A stretch of 64,000 nt of DNA from Cyclobacteriaceae bacterium (GTDB lineage Bacteria > Bacteroidota > Bacteroidia > Cytophagales > Cyclobacteriaceae): the NCBI GenBank assembly GCA_025808415.1, contig CP075525.1:1473501-1537500 (forward strand). The letters run 5' to 3'. Positions 18,501-27,429 of this stretch are shown here, piece by piece. The first letter of the stretch is position 1. Every line of letters starts with the position of its first letter. Both the position numbers and the translations under genes were made by a program. The notes under the pieces are model-generated. The model was not told the DNA's origin, searched no databases, and saw only the letters and a program-made list of their open reading frames with translations.

Positions 18501-19853
18501 TCAATCAATTTGCATTCGTATGCGCCAGGTCTTCGGGTACAGGTTGTTCACCCGGTTATCCAATATGTTCATCCACCCAATCGGTTGTGATTGGTAGGTG
18601 ACCAGCGTATATCCTTTAACATATTCGGTGAGTATGATGCTTTCTTTTCTTAAAAAGGCAAGCGCCTGGTTTAACGAAAGATCGAGGGAAGGAAAATGTT
18701 GTTTGTTGATTGTAGTTGATAAGGCAAGTGCATGCTCAGGAATGAGTTTGTGCCCTTTTAAATTTGCCAGTGTTGTTCCTGAACGTATAACCCGAAGTGT
18801 ATTGTTCAGTTTGTCAATCTCGCCAGTTAACGCGTTAGCATATGCAATAACATAATTATCGATCAGTTCAAAAGTAAAATTTTCGGAATGGTTAAGCCAT
18901 CGACTGAGTTCATCTAAGATTGTAGCAGGGGGTAAAACAGGTTTTCGTTTGGTTCTGATGGGAACCTCATCCTGAAAACTGTTTTTTTTAATAACAGAAA
19001 TAAAAAAACCCTCACCCTTTACTTTGTGAGGATAAAACCTGTAGCCTGTAATGGTTTTATAACTGATTTTTTCAATGCCCCAATGGTTTTGTAGCGGTAT
19101 GGATAGCGATTCCGCGTCATGCTGTTCGCTTAACCATTGCATGTTTTCTTCATTTTCCTGAGGGTTGTACGTGCATGTGCAGTATATAAGTATGCCATTG
19201 GATTTTAATGAAGGCCATACATCACTTAGTATCCTGCGTTGTCGCTTCGAGCATAGATGAACATTCTCTTCAGACCATTCATTCCTAGATTCCGGATCTT
19301 TCCGGAATAATCCTTCACCTGAACAAGGCGCGTCCACCACCATCACATCGAAAAAGCCAGGAAGTTTTTGAAAGCTTTCCGGATCGTTGTTGGTAATAAC
19401 AACATTTCCCACGCCCCATTTGATTAAATTTTCTTCCAGTATGGTGGCGCGCGACCGGATCACTTCATTGGCTACCAGTAAGGAATCTTGGTGCATTAAG
19501 CTTGCCAGGTGGGTTGATTTGCCACCGGGTGCCGCACTCACGTCTAAAATGCGTATAGGTTTTGAGGCGAGCCCGAGGTGAAGGAAAACCTGCTCCAGGA
19601 ACATTGAGCTCGCTTCCTGAACGTAATAGGCACCAGCGTGAAAGAGTGGATCTAAGGTGAACACGGGGCGATCACCCAGGTACAAACCGGTACTGCACCA
19701 CGGCACCGGTTTGCCAGCTATGCTGCTTATGGGCTTGTGATGATTTAGCCTTATACTGGTGGGTGCGGCTTGGCCAATACTGTTCAGGAAATCCGGAAAC
19801 GAATCGCCCAACACACCCTTTATTTGCTTCAAAAAATCTTCCGGTAATTTCAT
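18501..19853 (-). CDS. RsmF-type rRNA (cytosine-C5) methyltransferase
   Basis: A 450-residue SAM-dependent RNA m5C methyltransferase of the NOL1/NOP2/Sun family. SAM-binding motif I is LDVSAAPGGKSTHLASLM; the two catalytic-loop cysteines are in VDAPCSGEGLFRKDP and in YCTCTYNPQENEE. The C-terminal 150 residues form an extra domain like that of E. coli RsmF, which methylates 16S rRNA, so RsmF rather than RsmB is the better match. Start at 19853 (MKLPEDFLKQ) is preferred over an ATG 18 nt upstream. Exact target base is not shown by sequence. valS lies 97 nt downstream on the same strand. Confidence 0.85.
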   Translation of the reverse strand: MKLPEDFLKQIKGVLGDSFPDFLNSIGQAAPTSIRLNHHKPISSIAGKPVPWCSTGLYLGDRPVFTLDPLFHAGAYYVQEASSMFLEQVFLHLGLASKPIRILDVSAAPGGKSTHLASLMHQDSLLVANEVIRSRATILEENLIKWGVGNVVITNNDPESFQKLPGFFDVMVVDAPCSGEGLFRKDPESRNEWSEENVHLCSKRQRRILSDVWPSLKSNGILIYCTCTYNPQENEENMQWLSEQHDAESLSIPLQNHWGIEKISYKTITGYRFYPHKVKGEGFFISVIKKNSFQDEVPIRTKRKPVLPPATILDELSRWLNHSENFTFELIDNYVIAYANALTGEIDKLNNTLRVIRSGTTLANLKGHKLIPEHALALSTTINKQHFPSLDLSLNQALAFLRKESIILTEYVKGYTLVTYQSQPIGWMNILDNRVNNLYPKTWRIRMQID

Positions 19854-19930
19854 TTCCGAGCCGACCATCATGCTAAATTAAGCTTTCTTTACACGGTAAA
19901 TGATTGTTAACCTTTTTGATTGATTTATAG

Positions 19931-21199
19931 ATGATTAAAGCAAATGATCCTTCGTTGAAATCGTGGGTGGAAGTACCGGTTGGTTCCGACTTCCCGATCC
20001 AAAACCTTCCCTTCGGAATATTCAAGACACGTTATTTATCGCCCGTAGCCGGTGTAGCCATTGGCGAGTATGTTTTAGACCTGGTGTATCTTCACGAAAA
20101 TGGTTACCTCGATGGGATAGGCCTACCCCCTGGAATATTTAATCAGAAATACCTTAATGATTTCCTGGCGATGGGTAGGAAAAAGGCAAGGGAAGTCCGG
20201 GAAAGGCTTTCAGAATTATTGCGTGCAGATAACGATGAACTCAAAGGAAACCCGGCACGCGAAATTGCTTTGATACCCATGCGCGAAGTACAGATGCAAA
20301 TGCCGGTGCGCGTTCCCAACTACACCGATTTTTACAGCAGTGAGGAGCATGCCACCAATGTGGGTTCTATGTTTCGCGATCCAAAAAATGCCTTGTTACC
20401 AAATTGGAAACATTTACCGGTGGGGTATCACGGTCGCGCTTCTTCCATTGTAGTGTCCGGTACACCTCTCCATCGTCCGAAAGGGCAATTAAAACTTCCC
20501 GATGTTGAGCAACCGGTTTTTGGCCCATCCAGAAAAATGGATTTTGAATTAGAGGTTGCTTTTATAACCTGTTCCGAAACCAAACTGGGGCAGTCGGTTA
20601 GTACCACCGATGCCGAAAATCATATTTTTGGTTTTGTTTTATTTAATGATTGGTCAGCCCGCGACATTCAGCAGTGGGAGTATGTTCCGCTTGGCCCGTT
20701 TCTGGGTAAGAATTTTGGTTCCACGATTTCTCCGTGGATTGTTACCCTTGATGCATTGGAACCATTTCGAATCGATGGGCCGGTACAAGCTCCGGAGGTA
20801 CTACCTTACCTGAGGTTTAACGGGCCAAAAAATTTCGACTTAAAGTTGGATGTATTGTTACATTCCGAAGCAGGAGAGCCGGTAACCATAAGCGAGTCGA
20901 ACCTTAAATACATGTATTGGAATGTGAACCAGCAACTGGCACATCATACCGTTAACGGATGCAATTTACAGGTAGGCGATATGTATGCCTCGGGAACCAT
21001 TAGCGGCCCTTCGCCAGGTTCATTCGGTTCGATGTTGGAATTAACATGGAACGGCACAAAGCCATTGAAACTTGCCGATGGGGCCGAGCGCAGGTTTGTT
21101 GAAGACGGTGATACCATTATCCTGAAAGGCTATTGCGAAAGAAATGGCGTGCGCATTGGCTTTGGGGAATGCAAGGGGAAAATTTTGCCTGCTGTTTGA
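19931..21199 (+). CDS. fahA: fumarylacetoacetase
   Basis: A 422-residue fumarylacetoacetate hydrolase, last enzyme of tyrosine/phenylalanine breakdown, giving fumarate and acetoacetate. The small N-terminal domain (about 1-115) precedes the catalytic domain with YTDFYSSEEHATNVG (metal-site Asp and catalytic His), VGYHGRASSIVVSGTP, ELEVAFI, and LFNDWSARDIQQWEYVPLGPF with GKNFGSTISPW. The order and length match the eukaryotic-type FAH. Other tyrosine-degradation genes are not adjacent. A flavin reductase-like gene follows 64 nt downstream on the same strand and may be co-transcribed. Confidence 0.95.
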   Translation: MIKANDPSLKSWVEVPVGSDFPIQNLPFGIFKTRYLSPVAGVAIGEYVLDLVYLHENGYLDGIGLPPGIFNQKYLNDFLAMGRKKAREVRERLSELLRADNDELKGNPAREIALIPMREVQMQMPVRVPNYTDFYSSEEHATNVGSMFRDPKNALLPNWKHLPVGYHGRASSIVVSGTPLHRPKGQLKLPDVEQPVFGPSRKMDFELEVAFITCSETKLGQSVSTTDAENHIFGFVLFNDWSARDIQQWEYVPLGPFLGKNFGSTISPWIVTLDALEPFRIDGPVQAPEVLPYLRFNGPKNFDLKLDVLLHSEAGEPVTISESNLKYMYWNVNQQLAHHTVNGCNLQVGDMYASGTISGPSPGSFGSMLELTWNGTKPLKLADGAERRFVEDGDTIILKGYCERNGVRIGFGECKGKILPAV

Positions 21200-21263
21200 A
21201 AATTCATAGGTTATGTCAAATGATGGTTAATATTTAGTTGATGTTTACATAAAACTCAGTTCA

Positions 21264-22118
21264 ATGATTATTGATCCTAAAGAAATTTCTGTACCCAAAG
21301 TGCATGGTTACTTACTTGGTGCTGTTGCGCCACGACCAATTGCTTTTGCCAGTACTATTGATCAGGCGGGAAACATAAACCTCAGCCCTTTTAGTTTTTT
21401 CAATTGCTTCGGGGCCAACCCACCTATATTGGTTTTTTCACCTGCGCGAAGAGGCCGAGATAACACTACCAAGCATACCTACGAAAATGTTTTAGACGTA
21501 CCCGAAGTGGTTATCAACATGGTCAATTATTCCATGGTACAGCAAACTTCGTTGGCCAGTACAGAATATCCGAAAGGCGTTAATGAATTTGTTAAAGCCG
21601 GATTTACACAGGTGCCATCGGTTAAAGTAAAACCACCCCGGGTAGGGGAATCACCTGTATCGTTTGAATGTAAGGTACTTCAAGTAATTCCTACTGGTGA
21701 GCAAGGTGCAGCGGGTATACTGGTAATATGTGAAGTAATACTCATGCACATCAAAGACGAGGTGTTGGATGGAGATGGAAAAATTGACCCTTTCAAATTA
21801 GATGCTGTTGCACGGATGGGAAGTGACTGGTATTGTCGCGCCACTGGTGATAGCTTATTTCGCTTACCTCAGCCGGGGAATAAAATTGGAATAGGTATTG
21901 ATCAACTACCTGAAAATATTCGCATGAGCAAAATTTTAACAGGTAATGACTTGGCTATGCTGGCCAATACGGAACAGATTCCTGAACCGGATATTCACAA
22001 CCTCACCCAGCATGAGCGTGAAGTTCACAAACAAGGAAGGGAAGCTATAGAGCAACTGGCTCACCAATATCTGAAGGCTGGTAGAGTGACAGATGCATGG
22101 AGGGTTTTGTTAAGTTAA
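21264..22118 (+). CDS. flavin reductase-family protein
   Basis: A 284-residue protein whose first 190 residues match the FMN-binding split-barrel flavin reductase domain: VAPRPIAFASTIDQAGNINLSPFSFFN is the flavin-binding region, with VVINMVNYSM following. Members use NAD(P)H to reduce flavin, often for a partner monooxygenase. The remaining 90 residues are helical and not recognised. It follows fahA on the same strand, so it may take part in aromatic amino acid breakdown, but that is inference from position only. The 252-nt gap downstream shows no gene. Confidence 0.85.
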   Translation: MIIDPKEISVPKVHGYLLGAVAPRPIAFASTIDQAGNINLSPFSFFNCFGANPPILVFSPARRGRDNTTKHTYENVLDVPEVVINMVNYSMVQQTSLASTEYPKGVNEFVKAGFTQVPSVKVKPPRVGESPVSFECKVLQVIPTGEQGAAGILVICEVILMHIKDEVLDGDGKIDPFKLDAVARMGSDWYCRATGDSLFRLPQPGNKIGIGIDQLPENIRMSKILTGNDLAMLANTEQIPEPDIHNLTQHEREVHKQGREAIEQLAHQYLKAGRVTDAWRVLLS

Positions 22119-22370
22119 CCGTTTCAACGATGGTGATTGCACGTATGAAAAGCGAAAATTTTTCTCAACCCTAAATTTCACGAAAGATTATCCATCAGAA
22201 TTAACCATAATACAACACTGTCTTTAGTTGTCTTAAGATCAGTTTTGGCGAAGTAATATTTTTCTTTAAATTGATTTTACTTTCGTCATCTGCCGTGGGC
22301 AGGTAATCTGCGGGCTTAGCCCTTATGAGATCTTGTATCACTTTCTCTAGTTAAACCAAATCCCTCTAGT

Positions 22371-24110
22371 ATGAAAAAAATCCTGTTTGTTCTGGGAGTG
22401 GCTTTATTACTTTTGGTATTAGCCGCTACACATCATTACCCGTCTCTTTTTACACCAAAGCAGCAAATGAAGGCTGGAATTGTACCTCTCATATCACTTT
22501 GTGGTACCCCGGGCGCCAGAACAATTCTTGCACTTATGGACACCACAAGACAGATGGCTCCTTTATTGGAAAACCTTGGCAAGTATGGAATGAGAGTGAG
22601 CACCGCAAATGAACGCGCACAAAAGTTTTTTAACCAAGGTATGAACCTGTACTATGGCTTCAATCATTTTGAGGCGTTCCGCAGTTTCAAGGAGGTGGCT
22701 CGTTTAGATCCCGATTGTGCGATGGCCTATTGGGGCCAGGCCTTGTCACTGGGGCCAAATATTAATCTACCCATGGATCCCGCAGATACAGAGACTGTTT
22801 ATAAAGCTGTTCAGAAGTCCCTGTCTCTTCATGATAAGGCATCACCAAAGGAACGTGCCTTGATTAATGCATTGGCTAAACGCTATACAGCGGAGGCGCT
22901 GGAGGATCGTAAACCGCTGGATGAAGCATATTCAAATGCAATGGAAGTTGTGGCCAATCAGTATCCTGATGATTTGGATGTAGTTACTTTGTATGCTGAA
23001 TCACTGATGGATTTACACCCGTGGGATTATTGGAAAGCGGGTCAGGCCCAGCCATGGACGCCACAAATTGTTGAATTGATTGCATCAGTAATTTCTAAAA
23101 AGTCAGATCACCCTGGGGCTAATCATTTGAACATCCATATACTTGAGGCCTCACCTGAACCTGAAAGAGCATCGGAAAGTGCTGATCGGTTGCGCAATCT
23201 GGTACCCGGAGCGGGACATCTGGTACACATGCCCTCGCATATTTACATCCGTGTGGGCAGGTATTTAGATGGGGTGGAAGCCAACGAACGTGCAGTAAAA
23301 ACAGATGAAGAATATATTGCCCAATGTAACGTGCAAAGTATTTACCCACTCTTCTACTATCCGCATAATTATCATTTCTTACTGGCATGTGCTCAAATGG
23401 CTGGACTAAATAAAAAGTCAGCAGATGCGGCAAATGCGTTGAATAAAAATATTTCTGTTGAAATTATGAATGTTCCTGATCTGGTAACCTTGCAGCATTG
23501 GTACACTATGCCGTGGTATAATATGGTGCGGTTTGGAAAGTGGGATGATATTCTAAAAATAACCGAACCGGTAGATTCATTCAAGTATGTGAAAAGTGTA
23601 TGGCACTATGCACGGGGTATGGCTTTTGTTAGAAAAAACAAAATACCCGAAGCAAAGGCTGAATTGGCAAGTCTTAAAATCCTTATTGAAGATCCCTTCA
23701 TGGAGATGACCATTGCTGGTTTCAATAGTTTCAGAAGTGTTCTTGGCATTGGACGAAACGTGCTCGAAGCTGAAATTGAAGCCCGGCAAAAAAATTACAA
23801 CAGCGCTATTCAGTTGTTAACGCAAGCAATCGATGTTGAAGATAATCTGCTCTATCAGGAACCACCCGATTGGTATCATCCGGTAAGGCAGATATTAGGA
23901 TCGATTTTGCTGGAAGCAAAAAATCCAATCGAAGCGGAGAAGCGATTCCGGGAGGACCTTACATTTTATAAAAATAATGGATGGTCACTTTTTGGGCTAT
24001 ACCAAAGTCTGGAGGCCCAAGGAAAGAAAAGTGAGGCAGCTCAGGTGAAAAAAGAATACGAGAAAGCTTTTGTAAAATCCGAACTGAAGTTGAAAACACC
24101 TCGATTATGA
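22371..24110 (+). CDS. TPR protein with conserved histidine motifs
   Basis: A 579-residue protein with an N-terminal membrane-anchor or signal sequence (residues 1-25) and tetratricopeptide-type helices over most of its length (for example FFNQGMNLYYGFNHFEAFRSFKEVARLDPD near 86-115). Three histidine-rich stretches stand out: HPGANHLNIHILEAS near 245, HLVHMPSHIYIRVGRY near 283 and YYPHNYHFLL near 324. I recall the same motifs in related TPR proteins of other bacteria, which suggests a metal or cofactor site, though no activity is established to my knowledge. It probably acts in the periplasm. It stands alone and converges with pdhB, 33 nt apart. Confidence 0.75.
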   Translation: MKKILFVLGVALLLLVLAATHHYPSLFTPKQQMKAGIVPLISLCGTPGARTILALMDTTRQMAPLLENLGKYGMRVSTANERAQKFFNQGMNLYYGFNHFEAFRSFKEVARLDPDCAMAYWGQALSLGPNINLPMDPADTETVYKAVQKSLSLHDKASPKERALINALAKRYTAEALEDRKPLDEAYSNAMEVVANQYPDDLDVVTLYAESLMDLHPWDYWKAGQAQPWTPQIVELIASVISKKSDHPGANHLNIHILEASPEPERASESADRLRNLVPGAGHLVHMPSHIYIRVGRYLDGVEANERAVKTDEEYIAQCNVQSIYPLFYYPHNYHFLLACAQMAGLNKKSADAANALNKNISVEIMNVPDLVTLQHWYTMPWYNMVRFGKWDDILKITEPVDSFKYVKSVWHYARGMAFVRKNKIPEAKAELASLKILIEDPFMEMTIAGFNSFRSVLGIGRNVLEAEIEARQKNYNSAIQLLTQAIDVEDNLLYQEPPDWYHPVRQILGSILLEAKNPIEAEKRFREDLTFYKNNGWSLFGLYQSLEAQGKKSEAAQVKKEYEKAFVKSELKLKTPRL

Positions 24111-24143
24111 AACAAAGAACCGGTATTTCCGGGGTTACTTCTT

Positions 24144-25124
24144 TTAGTCTTTATATAATACCTGTTTAATTGCCTTAACCGTACGTTCTACATTCGGTAA
24201 AATGGCTTGAATTAAAGTTGGTGCGTAAGGTAGTGGCGCATCCGCACTGGTAATGCGATGAATCGGGGCATCCAGGTAGTCAAAGGCATGCTTTTGTACG
24301 TGATAGGTAATTTCACTGGAAATAGAAGCCAACGGCCATGCTTCTTCTACAATTACCAGTCGATTCGTTTTCTTAACGGATTCTACTACAGTAGCGTAAT
24401 CAATTGGCCTGACGCTGCGCAGATCGACCACTTCAACGGAGATGCCATCTTTTTCTAGTTCGGCCGCAGCCGCCAGCGCCACCTTTATAATTTTGCCAAA
24501 GGAAACTACTGTAACATCGGTCCCGGCCCGTTTAATGTCTGCCTGCCCAATGGGTATCAGGTATTCTTCTTGTGGAACTTCGCCTTTATCGCCATACATC
24601 AGCTCCGATTCCATAAAAATAACAGGGTCGTTATCCCGTATCGATGTTTTAAGCAGACCTTTTGCATCGTATGGATTTGAAGGCACAACTACCTTTAAAC
24701 CTGGGCAGTTGGCATACCAGTTTTCAAAATTTTGCGAGTGTTGTGCTCCTAATTGTCCGGCATTACCGGTTGCTCCCCTAAAAACAATAGGAACATGGTA
24801 CTGCCCACCAGACATAGAATACATTTTGGCAGCCGAGTTAATGATCTGATCAATGGCCACCAGCGAGAAATTAAATGTCATGAACTCTACAATAGGCCGA
24901 AGTCCGTTCATAGCCGCACCAATACCTAGCCCTGTAAAGCCCAGTTCGGCAATGGGCGTATCGATTACGCGCTCCGGTCCAAATTCATCCAGCATGCCCT
25001 GGCTTACTTTGTAGGCACCGTTGTATTCAGCCACCTCTTCACCCATCAGGAATACGCTAGGATCCCTGCGCATTTCTTCGCTCATCGCTTCACGTAATGC
25101 TTCCCGGAATTGTATTTCTCGCAT
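24144..25124 (-). CDS. pdhB: pyruvate dehydrogenase E1 component, beta subunit
   Basis: A 326-residue E1-beta subunit of a thiamine-diphosphate alpha-keto acid dehydrogenase. It starts MREIQFREALREAMSEEMRRD and has the family stretches MGEEVAEYNGAYKVSQGM, DTPIAELGFTGLGIGAAMNGLRP, FNFSLVAIDQIINSAAK and GAQHSQNFENWYANCPGL. These match pyruvate rather than branched-chain enzymes. The start at 25124 is chosen by the family N-terminus; a frame extension upstream adds 24 hydrophobic residues unlikely to belong. The alpha subunit is not adjacent. A strong terminator at 25183-25223 separates it from the upstream lipoprotein gene. Confidence 0.93.
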   Translation of the reverse strand: MREIQFREALREAMSEEMRRDPSVFLMGEEVAEYNGAYKVSQGMLDEFGPERVIDTPIAELGFTGLGIGAAMNGLRPIVEFMTFNFSLVAIDQIINSAAKMYSMSGGQYHVPIVFRGATGNAGQLGAQHSQNFENWYANCPGLKVVVPSNPYDAKGLLKTSIRDNDPVIFMESELMYGDKGEVPQEEYLIPIGQADIKRAGTDVTVVSFGKIIKVALAAAAELEKDGISVEVVDLRSVRPIDYATVVESVKKTNRLVIVEEAWPLASISSEITYHVQKHAFDYLDAPIHRITSADAPLPYAPTLIQAILPNVERTVKAIKQVLYKD

Positions 25125-25182
25125 AATGCTTTTCTTTTTAAACAGAGGCCGTAAAAATAGTGCCTGCAGGGTGATTGACAAA

Positions 25183-25223
25183 ATAAAAAAAACCACCCTG
25201 ACGGGAGTGCCAGGGTGGTTTTT
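25183..25223 (-). terminator. strong terminator after the OmpA/TPR lipoprotein gene
   Basis: A perfect 10-bp stem, AACCACCCTG (25191-25200) with CAGGGTGGTT (25211-25220) and a 10-nt loop, followed by a run of Ts on the minus strand and a shorter run on the plus strand. It lies 20 nt after the stop at 25243. Confidence 0.88.
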
Positions 25224-25242
25224 GATCCAATGAGGTTACGTA

Positions 25243-27021
25243 TTAGCGGAGGGCGTTCCTGAAAGCTTCAGAAGTAGCCCACTTGCTGAACTCAAGGTCA
25301 GTCAAGGCAGCTGATTTTAAATCAGGGTTAATTTTTACGGCATTGGTAAGGTTGCTCACCACACCATCGGCATTGCCTAAACGGGCCGAAGCTACTGCTG
25401 CACCGTAAAATGCGTGCGCATGATTGCTGTTGAGGCGAGTGGCTTCACCAAATGAAGTCAATGCATTTTGATAGTCTTTGTTCAAGACTTGCGCCAGTCC
25501 TTTGTTGAATAAATTATCCGCTGTATTGGCAGCAGAGGATGTTGCGCTGACCGCTTCGCTGTATTTAGCGATGGCGATAGCGGCTGAACCTTTAACACCG
25601 TTTACACCGGCAGCATTATCGCCACGAAGACCTCCGCTAAGGGCTTTGTTAGCATTGTTGTAGGCTGCGTAAGCATTGCCTTTCAACATAGCAACAGAAG
25701 CAAGGTTTGCGTTAACCTCCGGAGCATTTGCATTAATGCGGGCTGCAAGGTCAAGTTGAGCTTGTGCTTTATCGATTAATGAAGATGAGTTGGAAGTATT
25801 ATCAATAGCTTGAGCGATATAAGCTGCAGCCAGGTTGTTATGGGCATTCCAGTTTGTTCCTTTTTTAGTAGCAGCTTCATAGATAGAAGCTTTTTCTTCT
25901 AAAGAAGGAGTAAGCGTTGCGGAGTACATCAATTCTTCAAAAGAAAGTGCGCCTGCATTCGCTTGACCGGATGTAATTTGCTTGGCGAGAACAGCAATCT
26001 CAGCATCAGTCTTTTTGTCTTTGATGGTAAGGATTTCGGTCTTGGCAGTTCTTAATTTAGGGTACACATCTTTGAAAACTTTTTTGTAGGTCTTCAATTT
26101 TGCCATTTGTTTTTCCTGGCTTTCAAATGTTCCGCCACCGTTAATGATGTTCAGGTATTCGGCTTTTTCTTCTGAAGTAATACCATCATAAGCGGAAAGT
26201 GCCGTGCGGAATTCAGCCCAATCACGTACAACCGGCTTCAGGATAAACTGGATGTCCTTAGCCATATCCTTGTAGTCGTATTTCTTCATTTGATCGCGGT
26301 AGTATTTTTCAATGGCCTTTGCGCGATCAGGGGAAAGTTTGCTGTTGATCCGTTCAGCACCTTCAGGTGAGTGTGTTCCGGTGATGGAAACGGTTTTGGT
26401 AATGTTTTTAGAAGCGATAAAGGCATCCAATTGCTTTCCTTTGTCGCTCTTTATTTCGGAGGTGCGAAGTACAGAACGGCCTTGTTCAAAAATAAAGTCG
26501 GGGATTACAATCGGTATAATTTCTTCCTGGTTGTTATAACCATGGTTTGCATAAGCCGCGAAAGCCACAGGCTTAACAAGTTTTGAGGTGGTGATAACAC
26601 CAACGGCAACATCCATGCGAGGTGTTGCTTTTGATTTTGATCCTTTGGAAGCAACACCCTCAACCTGTAACACGCCAGACTTCATGGCTGGAACGTAAGC
26701 AAAGTCAAACTTTTTGGTTACACGAGGTTGTTCTGTGTTGCTGTTCGGGTAATCTTCGGCCTTAAACTCAATAGGAGCAAGGGCGGTTTCCTGATTACCA
26801 TATTTGTAAAAGGTATTAACTGTATAAACAGTACCCTTTTTTAACATTTTTACCGGAAGATTGGCGGCCATATCGAACGATACAGTGTCCTTGTGCACCT
26901 CCAGCGGGTTAGGGGTAACAGTAAGTTGCTGCTCTTTCGACATTTTAACCATCTGGGGGAGGGTACACCCAGCCAGGCTAAGGGCGCCTACAATCAAGAA
27001 TGCGTAAACAAATTTTCTCAT
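25243..27021 (-). CDS. OmpA-like/TPR outer-membrane lipoprotein
   Basis: A 592-residue lipoprotein with a signal peptide and lipobox (LSLAGC, Cys19). Residues 20-160 are beta-rich and unrecognised. From about 175 there is an OmpA-like peptidoglycan-binding domain: the stretch GTHSPEGAERINSKLSPDRAKAIEKYY fits the family pattern GHtDxxG....NxxLSxxRAxxV. The middle is helical, and the C-terminal 200 residues are alanine-rich TPR repeats (HNNLAAAYIAQAI, AFYGAAVASARLGN). It probably tethers the outer membrane to peptidoglycan and offers a TPR docking surface. It is monocistronic with a consensus-like promoter and strong terminator, which suggests substantial expression. Confidence 0.8.
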   Translation of the reverse strand: MRKFVYAFLIVGALSLAGCTLPQMVKMSKEQQLTVTPNPLEVHKDTVSFDMAANLPVKMLKKGTVYTVNTFYKYGNQETALAPIEFKAEDYPNSNTEQPRVTKKFDFAYVPAMKSGVLQVEGVASKGSKSKATPRMDVAVGVITTSKLVKPVAFAAYANHGYNNQEEIIPIVIPDFIFEQGRSVLRTSEIKSDKGKQLDAFIASKNITKTVSITGTHSPEGAERINSKLSPDRAKAIEKYYRDQMKKYDYKDMAKDIQFILKPVVRDWAEFRTALSAYDGITSEEKAEYLNIINGGGTFESQEKQMAKLKTYKKVFKDVYPKLRTAKTEILTIKDKKTDAEIAVLAKQITSGQANAGALSFEELMYSATLTPSLEEKASIYEAATKKGTNWNAHNNLAAAYIAQAIDNTSNSSSLIDKAQAQLDLAARINANAPEVNANLASVAMLKGNAYAAYNNANKALSGGLRGDNAAGVNGVKGSAAIAIAKYSEAVSATSSAANTADNLFNKGLAQVLNKDYQNALTSFGEATRLNSNHAHAFYGAAVASARLGNADGVVSNLTNAVKINPDLKSAALTDLEFSKWATSEAFRNALR

Positions 27022-27054
27022 TGGATTTATATTTTGGTTGTTTTAAGCGAGTGG

Positions 27055-27086
27055 CAAATGTAGCCTTCTATGCTTTTTTTTGCAAT
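27055..27086 (-). promoter_or_regulatory. candidate promoter of the OmpA/TPR lipoprotein gene
   Basis: Minus strand: ATTG (27083-27086), 20-nt spacer, TACATTTG (27055-27062), an exact -7 match. Predicted start is near 27048, giving a leader of about 27 nt. Confidence 0.5.
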
Positions 27087-27113
27087 TATAGTCAAAAAAT
27101 AAAGATTTCGGCC

Positions 27114-27145
27114 TTCGGTTAAGGTTTGGCGGAACCTTATATTTG
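27114..27145 (+). promoter_or_regulatory. candidate promoter of the PspC-like gene
   Basis: TTCG (27114-27117), 20-nt spacer, then TATATTTG (27138-27145), an exact -7 match. It would give a leader of about 50 nt before the ATG at 27202. The -33 box is imperfect. Confidence 0.4.
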
Positions 27146-27201
27146 TGAATATGTCCATTAGTCGGTAAACGAACGATAATACAGACGAAAGCCAAATAAT
27201 T

Positions 27202-27429
27202 ATGGGTAATATGGTTGATAAACTTCAATTATTTTTGGAGGAATACACTTTTGGCGTGTGCGCCCGGCTAGGTGAAAAATTTGGGATAGCCACCTCAACC
27301 ATACGACTGTTCTTTATTTATGCCTCCTTCATTACTTTCGGATCGCCAGTGATTATTTACCTGGCCTTGGCCTTTATTATGAACCTGCGCAAGTCATTGC
27401 GCAAAAGAAGCCCTATTTGGGATTTTTAA
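27202..27429 (+). CDS. PspC-like small membrane protein
   Basis: A 75-residue protein with an amphipathic N-terminus, a segment GVCARLGEKFGIATSTIRLFFIYASFITFGSPVIIYLALAFIM typical of the PspC domain (the GVCxGLAxxFGID...R pattern followed by a hydrophobic hairpin), and a basic tail. PspC proteins are inner-membrane stress-response components; stand-alone short forms are common in Bacteroidota, with no defined partner here. The 3' end overlaps the convergent glycosyltransferase gene by 17 nt. Confidence 0.75.
   Translation: MGNMVDKLQLFLEEYTFGVCARLGEKFGIATSTIRLFFIYASFITFGSPVIIYLALAFIMNLRKSLRKRSPIWDF

Noticed and set aside
22119..22370. Hidden gene or RNA in the 252-nt gap before the TPR gene
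   Set aside because: No open frame with a plausible start, no tRNA-like cloverleaf, and only a weak -7 box (TACTTTCG at 22278) was seen.
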